A DNA stretch of 31,083 nt from a virus: positions 1 through 31,083 of the IMG/VR virus record IMGVR_UViG_3300009169_000064, one strand, 5' to 3'. The notes beneath the pieces were generated by a model that saw nothing but the letters and a program-made list of their open reading frames with translations, was not told the origin of the DNA and did no database searches. Positions 1-6,865 of this stretch are shown here, one piece after another; positions within the stretch are counted from its first letter, which is position 1; the number at the start of each line of letters is the position of its first letter. The position numbers and the translations under genes are program-made.

Positions 1-2
1 AT

Positions 3-89
3 AACTATCGTATAGACGAAGTAGATTTAAAAAACAAAATAAGTATTATCTATTGCGTTTATACTAAGTTAAAATTATTATATTTGTAA
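3..89 (+). CDS. Possible 3' end of an upstream gene (partial)
   Basis: One frame is open from the window edge for 28 codons and stops at 87-89. It would end in a Lys/Leu/Tyr-rich tail. It overlaps the promoter proposed for the SSB-like gene, so it may be chance in AT-rich DNA. No family is recognisable from so short a piece. Confidence 0.2.
   Translation, partial: NYRIDEVDLKNKISIIYCVYTKLKLLYL
53..86 (+). promoter_or_regulatory. Promoter for the SSB-like gene
   Basis: A -7 box TATATTTG lies at 79-86, matching the Bacteroidota consensus TAnnTTTG. A TTG at 53-55 could be the -33 element, although the 23-base spacing is long. GTTAAAAT at 68-75 resembles the motif upstream of other promoters in the window. 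The implied leader before the ATG at 142 is about 50 bases. Confidence 0.55.
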
Positions 90-141
90 AACTGAATAGC
101 TGACAACAGTAAAAAAAGGTAAGCAATAAAAAACAAATAAT

Positions 142-438
142 ATGAGTGCATTAATTAATTTAAGTTTAAGAGTTGACAAGTTACCAAAAGAGAAATTTGT
201 ACAAGGTAAAGATGGGGCAGTTTATTACAATTTTACAATTGGAGTAAATGATGATTCAAATCAATGGGGTCAAAATGTTTCTGCTACTGATTCACAAACA
301 AAAGAAGAGCGTGAAGCTAAAAAGCCAAAGTCTTATTTAGGAAATGGTAATGTAGTATGGACTGATGGTAACATTAAACTTGCTGATAAAAAAGTAGAAG
401 TTACTGCAAAAGAAGTAGAATCGGATTTACCGTTCTAA
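142..438 (+). CDS. ssb: Single-stranded DNA-binding protein-like (short SSB)
   Basis: A 98-residue protein. The last four residues, DLPF preceded by Glu-Ser, match the acidic-Pro-Phe C-terminal tip with which bacterial SSBs recruit partner proteins. The N-terminus (LRVDKLPKEKF, then YYNFTIGVND) reads like the first strands of an OB fold, and the central part is polar and linker-like. It is short for an SSB (usually 120-180), so the OB fold may be reduced. It has its own promoter and is followed at once by an intrinsic terminator, which fits high, separate expression of a protein needed in stoichiometric amounts. It heads the replication block. The SSB call rests on tip and context; the fold is inferred. 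Confidence 0.6.
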   Translation: MSALINLSLRVDKLPKEKFVQGKDGAVYYNFTIGVNDDSNQWGQNVSATDSQTKEEREAKKPKSYLGNGNVVWTDGNIKLADKKVEVTAKEVESDLPF

Positions 439-445
439 ATTTAAT

Positions 446-469
446 AGGGGTGTAAAAGCCCCTTTTTTT
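446..469 (+). terminator. Intrinsic terminator after the SSB-like gene
   Basis: The stem AGGGG (446-450) pairs with CCCCT (459-463) around an 8-base loop and is followed by a T run at 463-469. It starts 8 bases after the stop codon. Being a 5-bp stem, it may allow partial read-through into the ATPase gene. Confidence 0.75.
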
Positions 470-488
470 AAACAAAGAAAACAATAAT

Positions 489-1331
489 ATGGATAAAGAA
501 GCACAAAGGTTATTAATGCAGTTATACGAAGAGGAATGTTTTATAAATCCTTTAGAAAAAATAGTACACCCAAAACCAGCAATATCATTTGGATTTAAAA
601 GTTATGAAACTAAAGATGGTAAAATAGAATATCCAACTCCAATAGGAACATACGGAAATTTTAGTTTTGTACAAGCACCACCAAAAAGTAAAAAAACGTT
701 TTTTGTATCATTACTATCAGCAGTATATTTAGCAGATGAATTAGAGTCATTTGGAGGAGATTTAAAAGCAAACAGAAACAATAAGCACTTAATACACTTT
801 GATACAGAACAAGGCAATTTTCACGCTGCAAATGTATTTAAAAGACCTATTGATATGACTGGTATAAAATCAGATAAATATCATACTTTAGCTTTAAGAC
901 AATTATCATTTAAAGAACGTATTGAATTTATAGAATATTACCTTTATGATAAATTAGAAGCTACAAATGTTGGTTTAGTTATTATTGATGGAATTGCAGA
1001 TTTATGTAGTGATGTAAATAACATAGAAGAAAGTAATGCAGTAGTTCAGAAGTTAATGAAATGGACAAAAGAATTAAATTGTCATATAATAACTGTTATA
1101 CATTCTAACTTTGGAACAGATAAACCAACAGGGCATTTAGGTTCATTTTTAGAAAAGAAAACAGAAACGCAAATACAATTAGAATTAAATACAGTAAACA
1201 AACAATTAGTAACAGTAAGTTGTAAACGTTCAAGAAACGCACCATTTGAAAACTTTAGTTTTAAAGTAAATAGTTTTGGATTGCCACAAGTTGAAGGAGC
1301 ATTTTATGACCCATTAAAAGATATATTTTAA
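489..1331 (+). CDS. RecA/RepA-fold ATPase with a degenerate P-loop
   Basis: A 280-residue protein that looks like the RecA-fold AAA_25/RepA group used by phages in replication or recombination. Visible motifs are a P-loop-like segment APPKSKKT (63-70), HFDTEQ (103-108), a clear Walker B strand LVIIDGIADL (163-172) and ITVIHSN (201-207), which fits the sensor strand of RecA-like helicases. The P-loop is unusual: the canonical GxxxxGK[ST] becomes A-P-P-K-S-K-K-T, keeping the final Lys-Thr but losing both glycines. It sits between SSB and a string of small early genes, consistent with a helicase, helicase loader or recombination mediator. The exact role is inference. Confidence 0.65.
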   Translation: MDKEAQRLLMQLYEEECFINPLEKIVHPKPAISFGFKSYETKDGKIEYPTPIGTYGNFSFVQAPPKSKKTFFVSLLSAVYLADELESFGGDLKANRNNKHLIHFDTEQGNFHAANVFKRPIDMTGIKSDKYHTLALRQLSFKERIEFIEYYLYDKLEATNVGLVIIDGIADLCSDVNNIEESNAVVQKLMKWTKELNCHIITVIHSNFGTDKPTGHLGSFLEKKTETQIQLELNTVNKQLVTVSCKRSRNAPFENFSFKVNSFGLPQVEGAFYDPLKDIF

Positions 1332-1333
1332 TT

Positions 1334-1432
1334 ATGAAAAATAAAGACGGTATTATATTAGGATTAGAAATAGTAATTTCATTTATTTTAAGTGTAGGTT
1401 TTTGGTATTTATTAATTAAATTTATATTTTAA
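1334..1432 (+). CDS. Small single-pass membrane protein (32 aa)
   Basis: The start is 2 bases after the ATPase stop and the stop is 2 bases before the next ATG, so it fills the gap exactly as a real gene in a packed operon would. The product begins MKNKDG and is otherwise almost one hydrophobic helix (residues about 7-31). No family recognised. Confidence 0.5.
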   Translation: MKNKDGIILGLEIVISFILSVGFWYLLIKFIF

Positions 1433-1434
1433 TT

Positions 1435-1650
1435 ATGAAAGAATTAGAAAAATACAATAGAAAAGCGGTTTTTTGTTCTTTAAAAGAGTATGATTTTGCA
1501 TCAAAAGAACATAGTTATGTTGAAATAACTGAATGGAAAAATGGTGAAGGAATAGATATAAATGCTTATAATTATACTGATAGAAATATTTCATTAAGTT
1601 ATGGTGAATTTAAATTAATAAAAAAACTTGTAAAACAATTAGAGAAATAA
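1435..1650 (+). CDS. Hypothetical protein (71 aa)
   Basis: Begins MKELEKYNRKAVF, mixed charge, with a soluble alpha/beta look: two short hydrophobic strands and a Lys-rich C-terminal helix ending KKLVKQLEK. The stop codon shares one base with the next start (TAATG at 1648-1652), so translation is probably coupled. No recognisable motif. Confidence 0.6.
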   Translation: MKELEKYNRKAVFCSLKEYDFASKEHSYVEITEWKNGEGIDINAYNYTDRNISLSYGEFKLIKKLVKQLEK

Positions 1651-1946
1651 TGCAAACAACAATTAAAACACATTTAGAAGAATTACAATTATCAGCAGCT
1701 AAAATGCTACTGTATCATTCAGACAATAAAATGTTAATAAGTTATTTTAAAGATTTAAATGAAAAGATTATATATTTACAACAATTAACAGATATGGAAG
1801 CAAAGTATAATTTAACTTCTATTTCTGATTACATAGAAGAACTAACTAAAATTGATTCTGAATTAACACATATTGATATTTCAGTACAAATTAAAGAAGT
1901 AGCAAGAGAAAAAAAAGTAGCTAAAGTAAACGCAAAATTATTTTAA
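1650..1946 (+). CDS. Hypothetical helical protein (98 aa)
   Basis: Mostly helical by composition, with heptad-like Leu/Ile spacing over residues 5-75 and a basic C-terminus (REKKVAKVNAKLF). It is coupled to the preceding gene through TAATG. No known family; a small early phage protein by position. Confidence 0.6.
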   Translation: MQTTIKTHLEELQLSAAKMLLYHSDNKMLISYFKDLNEKIIYLQQLTDMEAKYNLTSISDYIEELTKIDSELTHIDISVQIKEVAREKKVAKVNAKLF

Positions 1947-1947
1947 T

Positions 1948-2019
1948 ATGATAACCGTATTAGAACTTATATTAACATCTTTAATTATATGGGCGATTTT
2001 AAATGGCTTGAAAAGGTAG
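1948..2019 (+). CDS. Very small hydrophobic ORF (23 aa), uncertain
   Basis: The start lies one base after the previous stop; the product MITVLELILTSLIIWAILNG plus three residues is a near-perfect membrane helix. It overlaps the first 31 bases of the sigma-like gene in another frame. It may be a real micro-membrane protein or only a coupling ORF that delivers ribosomes to the start at 1989. Confidence 0.35.
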   Translation: MITVLELILTSLIIWAILNGLKR

Positions 2020-2531
2020 CACAACATCATAAAGAATGGATTGAAATAATTAATAAATTTGGCGAGTATGATTATGCTGAAGATATAGTTCAAGAATCCT
2101 ACATAGCTTTAATTAAATATGCTGATGCTACAAAATTAATAGATGCAAATGGAAAAGTTAGAAAAGGTTATATGTTCTTTACATTAAAATCTTTGTTCTT
2201 TCAGTTCTACAATAAAAAAATGAAAATAACTAAAGTTCCAATTGATGGATGCTGGGAATTATTTGACGATTCAAACGTAGAAGAACACAAAGCGTATAAT
2301 GATATTTGTATGTTAATAGATGATGAGTTAGAAAACTGGCATTGGTACGATAGAAAACTATTTAAATTGTATAGAGATACAGATATGTCTATGCGAGATA
2401 TTGCAACTGAAACAAATATAAGTTTAATATCAATATTTCATTCATTAAAAAATCACAAAGAAATATTAAATAAAAAATTTCAGAAACAATATACTGATTA
2501 TATTGAAAATGATTACAATCAAATTTACTAA
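1989..2531 (+). CDS. Phage sigma-70-like transcription factor
   Basis: A 180-residue protein with the two-domain plan of a small sigma factor. Residues 28-44 (DYAEDIVQESYIALIKY) match region 2, where extracytoplasmic-type sigmas carry D-AED-LVQE-F. Residues 133-160 (MSMRDIATETNISLISIF and on) form a helix-turn-helix in the place of region 4. The segment between them includes an aromatic-rich stretch (FFTLKSLFFQFY, 63-74) that could be region 2.3/2.4. Such factors redirect host RNA polymerase, commonly for late genes. No anti-sigma is seen. It is shorter in region 4 than host sigmas and could instead be a non-sigma DNA-binding relative. Confidence is good for the fold and moderate for the function. 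Confidence 0.7.
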   Translation: MGDFKWLEKVAQHHKEWIEIINKFGEYDYAEDIVQESYIALIKYADATKLIDANGKVRKGYMFFTLKSLFFQFYNKKMKITKVPIDGCWELFDDSNVEEHKAYNDICMLIDDELENWHWYDRKLFKLYRDTDMSMRDIATETNISLISIFHSLKNHKEILNKKFQKQYTDYIENDYNQIY

Positions 2532-2546
2532 TTAAAAATAATTAAA

Positions 2547-2918
2547 ATGGCAAAACAAAAATCAAAAGGATTAGGAGATTCAATAGAAAAACTAACCGAA
2601 GTAACAGGAATTAAAAAAGCAGTTGAAATTTTTAGCGAAGCAACTGGAATAGATTGCGGTTGTGATAAAAGAAAAGAAACGTTAAACAAATTATTTCCAT
2701 ACAACAGAGATATTAATTGTTTAAATGAAACTGATTATAATTCATTAACTAAGTATTTAGATGCAAATCAAACAACGTTAAATGCAATAGAACAACAAGA
2801 AATAAGTAATATATATTATAATGTATTTAATTATCGTTTGCAAATAAGTTCTTGTGCAAGTTGTTGGAAAGGTAAACTTGATGAATTAAGAAAAGTATAC
2901 AACGAATATGGAAAATAA
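2547..2918 (+). CDS. Conserved Cys-containing phage protein, unknown function
   Basis: A 123-residue protein with the N-terminal pattern KGLGDSIEKLTEVTGIKKAV followed by GIDCGCDKRKETLNKLFPY. I recall this arrangement from hypothetical proteins of flavobacterial phages. Two Cys pairs, CGC near residue 38 and SCASCWKGK near residue 103, could together bind a metal. It overlaps the next gene by 11 bases. Function unknown. Confidence 0.65.
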   Translation: MAKQKSKGLGDSIEKLTEVTGIKKAVEIFSEATGIDCGCDKRKETLNKLFPYNRDINCLNETDYNSLTKYLDANQTTLNAIEQQEISNIYYNVFNYRLQISSCASCWKGKLDELRKVYNEYGK

Positions 2919-3267
2919 TATAATACAACAAGAATACTTAAAAAGTGTATTGTTAAGTCAATTATTATTGGAAGCAAATGAAAGTTTATTCTTTACAAAA
3001 CAGTACAAACAAAATATTAAAAACAAAATCAATAGTTTAAATAAAGACTTGGAAACTGTAGTAGAAAATGAATTTAAAATAATTTATAATACAGATGCAG
3101 AAACAACTACTAACATTTTAAGAAGCATTGAAGAAATAGTTGCTAAACTACAAACAAGTTCTTTAGATGAATTAGTGTTTATAAATGCAGTAATTGATAA
3201 ATACAAAGAGAACAAAGAATGGTTTAAAGAATATGGTGAAACTGAATTTTTAAAATTAGACAAATGA
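2908..3267 (+). CDS. Hypothetical helical protein (119 aa)
   Basis: Begins MENNIIQQEYLKS; almost wholly helical, with coiled-coil potential at residues about 25-65 (KQNIKNKINSLNKDLETVV). It overlaps both neighbours by a few bases, as expected for coupled early genes. No family recognised. Confidence 0.6.
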   Translation: MENNIIQQEYLKSVLLSQLLLEANESLFFTKQYKQNIKNKINSLNKDLETVVENEFKIIYNTDAETTTNILRSIEEIVAKLQTSSLDELVFINAVIDKYKENKEWFKEYGETEFLKLDK

Positions 3268-3431
3268 AAATAACATATACTACAGATGGATTGACATCTA
3301 CAATAGAAACAGAACACGATGATATTAATATTAATGAATTAGGGCAAATGCTTTATAATTTATGTTTAACACAAACTTGGACTCCAGAAGTATTAAAACT
3401 TATATTTAAAAAGGAAATTACTAATGTCTAA
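3264..3431 (+). CDS. Hypothetical small protein (55 aa)
   Basis: Starts at the ATGA overlapping the previous stop and ends 8 bases inside the next gene, so it links two genes without a gap. The product begins MKITYTTDGLTSTIETEHDD, acidic first half, then a helix with a Cys and Trp (LCLTQTW). Unknown function. Confidence 0.55.
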   Translation: MKITYTTDGLTSTIETEHDDININELGQMLYNLCLTQTWTPEVLKLIFKKEITNV

Positions 3432-3684
3432 AAAACAATCTGAACAATATTCTCCAAAAGAATATGAAATAGAAGCAATGCGTTTGTGTTGGAAAAATGA
3501 TTTAGCCTATGTAGTACAACCAGTAAAAGGTTCAGTTAAATATAATATAGTTAAATTTCAGTTATCAAATCATTTAGAAGTTCATACATTGAAAGAAAAT
3601 AATATTGATGTAGAATTTACAGATTACGATGCAGGAAAAAAAGTTATGCAGTTATACACACAACATTCTAAAAGATTTAAATGA
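3424..3684 (+). CDS. Hypothetical protein (86 aa)
   Basis: Begins MSKKQSEQYSPKEYEIEA; short alpha/beta protein with a single Cys-Trp near residue 23. It is linked to the next gene by an ATGA overlap. No motif identifies it. Confidence 0.6.
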   Translation: MSKKQSEQYSPKEYEIEAMRLCWKNDLAYVVQPVKGSVKYNIVKFQLSNHLEVHTLKENNIDVEFTDYDAGKKVMQLYTQHSKRFK

Positions 3685-3893
3685 AAGATACAATAGTAGA
3701 ATCAGTAATAGAACAATTTAAACAACGTTCTGAAGTAGGAATAAATAAATATGGTGTAACACTTGATAGAACAGATTTAACACGTTTAGAATGGCTACAA
3801 CACGCACAAGAAGAAGCAATGGATATGATATTATATTTAGAAAAATTAAAGCAATATGAAAAGCAAACAATCAGCACTACAGCGAATAAATAG
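3681..3893 (+). CDS. MazG-like nucleotide pyrophosphohydrolase-like small protein
   Basis: A 70-residue protein. The segment R-TDLTRLEWLQHAQEEAMD (residues about 30-48) has the E-x-L-Q-H-A-x-E-E-x-x-D layout seen in small all-alpha NTP pyrophosphohydrolases, where Glu and Asp bind magnesium. The start (ESVIEQFKQRSEVGINKYG) is typical of a phage family I recall as MazG-like. Full MazG domains carry two ExxE/ExxD helices; only one is evident here, so it may be a half-domain that dimerises or a catalytically inert relative. A role in trimming nucleotide pools during replication is inference. Confidence 0.55.
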   Translation: MKDTIVESVIEQFKQRSEVGINKYGVTLDRTDLTRLEWLQHAQEEAMDMILYLEKLKQYEKQTISTTANK

Positions 3894-3987
3894 AATAATG
3901 GATTTTTTATGGAAACGTGGAAACAATAAAGAATCAGTAAATGAAGTGTACAGAAAAATAATAAATGAAAGGCTATCTAAACGATAG
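3856..3987 (+). CDS. Hypothetical basic small protein (43 aa)
   Basis: Overlaps the end of the MazG-like gene by 38 bases in another frame. The product begins MKSKQSALQRINRIMDFLWK and is strongly basic and helical. Its stop codon lies inside the right arm of the terminator hairpin at 3972-3988, so translation to the end would disturb the hairpin. Confidence 0.45.
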   Translation: MKSKQSALQRINRIMDFLWKRGNNKESVNEVYRKIINERLSKR

Positions 3988-3998
3988 CTTTTTTTTTA
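3972..3998 (+). terminator. Strong intrinsic terminator closing the first operon
   Basis: A perfect 6-bp stem, GCTATC (3972-3977) with GATAGC (3983-3988), around the loop TAAAC, is followed by about ten T. It overlaps the last codons of the small ORF at 3856. A new promoter follows directly, so this is an operon boundary. Confidence 0.85.
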
Positions 3999-4007
3999 TG
4001 TTAATTT

Positions 4008-4049
4008 TTTGTTAAAATGTATTTTATAAACAATATATGTTTATATTTA
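4008..4049 (+). promoter_or_regulatory. Promoter plus upstream motif for the FEN/ABC-GNAT operon
   Basis: The -7 box TATATTTA is at 4042-4049, one base off TAnnTTTG. An upstream element TTTTTTGTTAAAATG spans 4005-4019; its TTTG (4008-4011) is 30 bases from the -7 box, the same spacing as at 9838-9879. That is too far for a -33 element, so it may be a regulator site. Confidence 0.5.
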
Positions 4050-4081
4050 CAAAATAATAATAACAACTTAAAACAAACAAA

Positions 4082-4291
4082 ATGGACAAACTACAAATTT
4101 TATTCAAATTAGAAAATTGCATTTCATTAATTAGTAATACAGACAATGTATATGTTAGAAAGCAATTAGAAGCTATTGCAGACGAATTAAAAGAACAATG
4201 GGATAAAGATGATATTTATATGCAAGAAATTAAAAACGTTCTTAATTACGATGAAACAATGGAAAATTTAAACAATATAAAAATAAGATAA
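4082..4291 (+). CDS. Hypothetical acidic helical protein (69 aa)
   Basis: First gene behind the promoter, with a leader of about 30 A-rich bases. The product begins MDKLQILFKLENCISLISN; acidic and helical. Its last base is the first base of the next start codon. No family recognised. Confidence 0.6.
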   Translation: MDKLQILFKLENCISLISNTDNVYVRKQLEAIADELKEQWDKDDIYMQEIKNVLNYDETMENLNNIKIR

Positions 4292-4494
4292 TGAACGAAG
4301 CAGCATTAATAAAAATACAATCAAAAATAATAGGATTGGATAGACATTTACATACATTAGTTAAAGAACTAATAAGCAATGATGGTATAACAAGTGATGA
4401 ACATTTAACTATAATGATAAATAGTGCTGAACGTGAATTAGCTATTTACAATCATATTTTAAATTTATTAATCAATAATCAACAAGTAAACTAA
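4291..4494 (+). CDS. Hypothetical helical protein (67 aa)
   Basis: Begins MNEAALIKIQSKIIGLDRHL; helical, with a possible short coiled coil. It shares one base with genes on both sides (TAATG junctions), so it is a coupled member of the operon leading to the flap endonuclease. Unknown function. Confidence 0.6.
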   Translation: MNEAALIKIQSKIIGLDRHLHTLVKELISNDGITSDEHLTIMINSAERELAIYNHILNLLINNQQVN

Positions 4495-5207
4495 TGGTAA
4501 TATTATTCGATGCAGATAGCTTGGTTTATTCCAGCTGCTACAGAAAAAAAGAAAATGAAACAGACGAACAATTCTATACTAATATAGATGATGCAACTGC
4601 TAAATTTGACGAAGTGTTTATGTCTATTGTAAATTATTTAGAGGACATTTACGAAATTAACGAAGTAAAAGTATTTTCAGGTTCACGTGGTAACTTTAGA
4701 AAGTTTATAACACCAACTTATAAAGCAAACAGAAACTATAATGATTTACCTCCTTTGTTAAATGAAATGCATACATACGTTAAAGAACAATATAATTCTA
4801 TTTCAGGTTATGGTGTAGAAACAGATGATGTAGTTGCGAAATACTGGTATGAGTTATCTAATACAATAGGTAGAAACAATGTTATAATAGTATCAATAGA
4901 TAAAGATTACAAACAGTTTCCAGCATTGATTTATAATTACCATTATAAACATAAATGCATTTACGATATAAGCGAAAAAGAAGCTATATATAATTTTTAT
5001 GAACAAATGATTATTGGTGATGGTGCAGATAATGTAAACTATTGCAAAGGTTATGGTAAAAAGTATGCAGAAAAGTATTTAAAAGATTGTAAAACACAAT
5101 ACCAATATACAAAAAAGGTTTACGAATTATTTAAAACAATACACAAAGGAAAAGCAAAACAACGCTATATTGAGTGCTGGAACTTATTAACACTAAAAAC
5201 AAACTAA
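4494..5207 (+). CDS. 5'-3' exonuclease / flap endonuclease (T5 exonuclease family)
   Basis: A 237-residue protein with the acidic metal-binding motifs of the FEN family in order: FDADS (5-9), FRKFITPTYKANR (68-80, the arch/basic motif), GVETDDVVA (107-115), SIDKDYKQF (134-142) and GDGADNV (175-181) leading into the helix-hairpin-helix-like KGYGKKYAEKYL. These enzymes remove 5' flaps and RNA primers and resect DNA ends. The length is slightly below T5 exonuclease (about 290) because the C-terminus is short. It is coupled to the downstream ABC-GNAT gene by TAATG, so the two are probably translated together. High confidence for family. Confidence 0.88.
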   Translation: MVILFDADSLVYSSCYRKKENETDEQFYTNIDDATAKFDEVFMSIVNYLEDIYEINEVKVFSGSRGNFRKFITPTYKANRNYNDLPPLLNEMHTYVKEQYNSISGYGVETDDVVAKYWYELSNTIGRNNVIIVSIDKDYKQFPALIYNYHYKHKCIYDISEKEAIYNFYEQMIIGDGADNVNYCKGYGKKYAEKYLKDCKTQYQYTKKVYELFKTIHKGKAKQRYIECWNLLTLKTN

Positions 5208-6382
5208 TGAAAATAAATTTAACACATAAAATAAACAACGATAAATATACAGAATATATTTATGAAGCATTTGATATACAAAATAAAGAACAATCAAATG
5301 TAATAGTAGAAGCTAATTTAGAACATTTACCAAAAGAATGGAATATTGGTGTTGTTTATGGTGGTTCTGGAACAGGTAAAACAACTATATTAAAAAACTA
5401 TTTCAAAAAAGAAATGGACAAATCATATTTTGATAATTCAAAATCTTTAATAAGTAACTTTGATTGGTTAGAACCTAAAGATGCTACATTTTTATTATCT
5501 GCTATGGGTTTAAGTTCTGTTCCAACTTGGTTGAGACCATTTAATACTTTATCGAATGGTGAACAATACAGAGCAAACCTTGCTTATATCGTAGGAAGTG
5601 CGTCAGAAAACGAAGTAATTTTAATTGATGAATATACTTCAGTAGTGGATAGAGATGTTGCAAAAGCAATGAGTAATGCATTACAAAAATATATTAGAAG
5701 AACAAACAAAAAAATTGTACTTGCATCTTGTCATTTTGATATAATGGAATGGTTACAACCTGATTGGATTTATTCACCATCTAAAGGGCGTCTTGAAATA
5801 GCGTCACAACTTCGGCAACCAAGAATTGAACTTCAGATATTTCGATGTAGATATGAAACTTGGAAATTATTCAAACAACATCACTATTTAAGTGAAGAAC
5901 TTAATTTAGCTGCTAAATGTTATGTAATTACTTTTAATGATAAACCTTGTGCATTTATAGCAATATTACCAATGCCAAGTGGAACAGTTCAAAATGCTTA
6001 TAGAATTTCAAGATTGGTTGTATTACCTGATTTTCAAGGGTTAAGTATTGGAATTAAATTATTAAATTATTTTGGTTCTTTATATTTAACTGACAACAAA
6101 ACTTTATATATTAAAACTTCCAATCCATCTTTATTTAAAGGAATGGAATATAATAAAAAATATTGGAAATTATCAAGAGAAGAAAATAATATTCAGCAAA
6201 TAAAAAAGACTAATAAAAAACTTATTGATGATGGAAAAGATAATGGAATGAAGTTATTAAAAGAAAGCATAACAAAATCTTATAAATACATTGGAGAACT
6301 TTCAAAAGATAATTTATCAATAATAAAATTCAAAACAGAAGTTTATAGAGATGTTGCACAAAATCAAATATCAATGTTTTAA
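5207..6382 (+). CDS. ABC-type ATPase fused to a GNAT acetyltransferase-like domain
   Basis: A 391-residue protein. I chose the start at 5207 because it forms TAATG with the FEN stop; an upstream in-frame TTG at 5174 would lie inside FEN. Residues 1-200 form a compact ABC ATPase: Walker A GGSGTGKT (52-59), signature LSNGEQ (115-120), Walker B VILIDE (137-142) and an H-loop His (176, ASCHF). Residues about 215-325 form a GNAT fold: HHYLSEELNLAAKCYV, then ISRLVVLPDFQGLSIG (267-282), the acetyl-CoA-binding motif. That motif has Ser280 where QGLGIG usually has Gly. The C-terminal 60 residues are Lys-rich. This domain pair matches the COG2401 description (ABC-type ATPase fused to acetyltransferase). 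The GNAT part also recalls the Mom DNA-modification family, so nucleic acid modification is possible, but the substrate is unknown. Confidence 0.8.
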   Translation: MKINLTHKINNDKYTEYIYEAFDIQNKEQSNVIVEANLEHLPKEWNIGVVYGGSGTGKTTILKNYFKKEMDKSYFDNSKSLISNFDWLEPKDATFLLSAMGLSSVPTWLRPFNTLSNGEQYRANLAYIVGSASENEVILIDEYTSVVDRDVAKAMSNALQKYIRRTNKKIVLASCHFDIMEWLQPDWIYSPSKGRLEIASQLRQPRIELQIFRCRYETWKLFKQHHYLSEELNLAAKCYVITFNDKPCAFIAILPMPSGTVQNAYRISRLVVLPDFQGLSIGIKLLNYFGSLYLTDNKTLYIKTSNPSLFKGMEYNKKYWKLSREENNIQQIKKTNKKLIDDGKDNGMKLLKESITKSYKYIGELSKDNLSIIKFKTEVYRDVAQNQISMF

Positions 6383-6393
6383 AATAAATAAAA

Positions 6394-6852
6394 ATGCAAA
6401 CAAGAAAAAAATTTAATCCAAGTTATCACAACAATGAATTCAATTATCTTATTAGTGAATTAACAGATACAAGCCGTTCAATAATGGATATTGATTGTGT
6501 ATTAAGTAAATTTAATTTTAATACATTTATGGTAGACCATAAGAAGAATGAAGATACAACATCATTAAATACATTATTACAACTATCAAATTATTCAGGA
6601 GTATCTTTAAATAATAAATCTAAAATACAATCTTTTATAATACGTTCAAATGTAAATACAGAAGTATGTGAAACAGTAAATGGAACAACAATGATTTATG
6701 AAATTAAAAACATAAATGATGTAAAAGATAAAAAGAATAAAACAGACTTTATAAAAGGAATATTTAAAACAACTAATGATAATGATTTAAAACTATTCTT
6801 TCAACAAGAAACACACGAAGCAGTAAAAGAACGATTAAGATTTGAATTTTAA
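6394..6852 (+). CDS. Hypothetical protein, possible PD-(D/E)XK nuclease-like
   Basis: A 152-residue protein. IMDIDCV (31-37) followed by TFMVDHKKNED (44-54) has the spacing of the D...(D/E)xK active-site strands of restriction-endonuclease-like nucleases, with Asp-His-Lys as the second motif. The rest, including NVNTEVCETVNGTTMIYEI, is beta-rich. It lies between the ABC-GNAT gene and a DNA-binding protein, which fits a DNA-handling role. The nuclease reading is only a motif impression. Confidence 0.45.
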   Translation: MQTRKKFNPSYHNNEFNYLISELTDTSRSIMDIDCVLSKFNFNTFMVDHKKNEDTTSLNTLLQLSNYSGVSLNNKSKIQSFIIRSNVNTEVCETVNGTTMIYEIKNINDVKDKKNKTDFIKGIFKTTNDNDLKLFFQQETHEAVKERLRFEF

Positions 6853-6865
6853 ATAAATAAATAAG

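Noticed and set aside
5174-5206. TTG start for the ABC-GNAT gene at 5174
   Set aside because: It overlaps the flap endonuclease by 34 bases; the ATG at 5207 forms the same TAATG junction seen at other gene pairs here.
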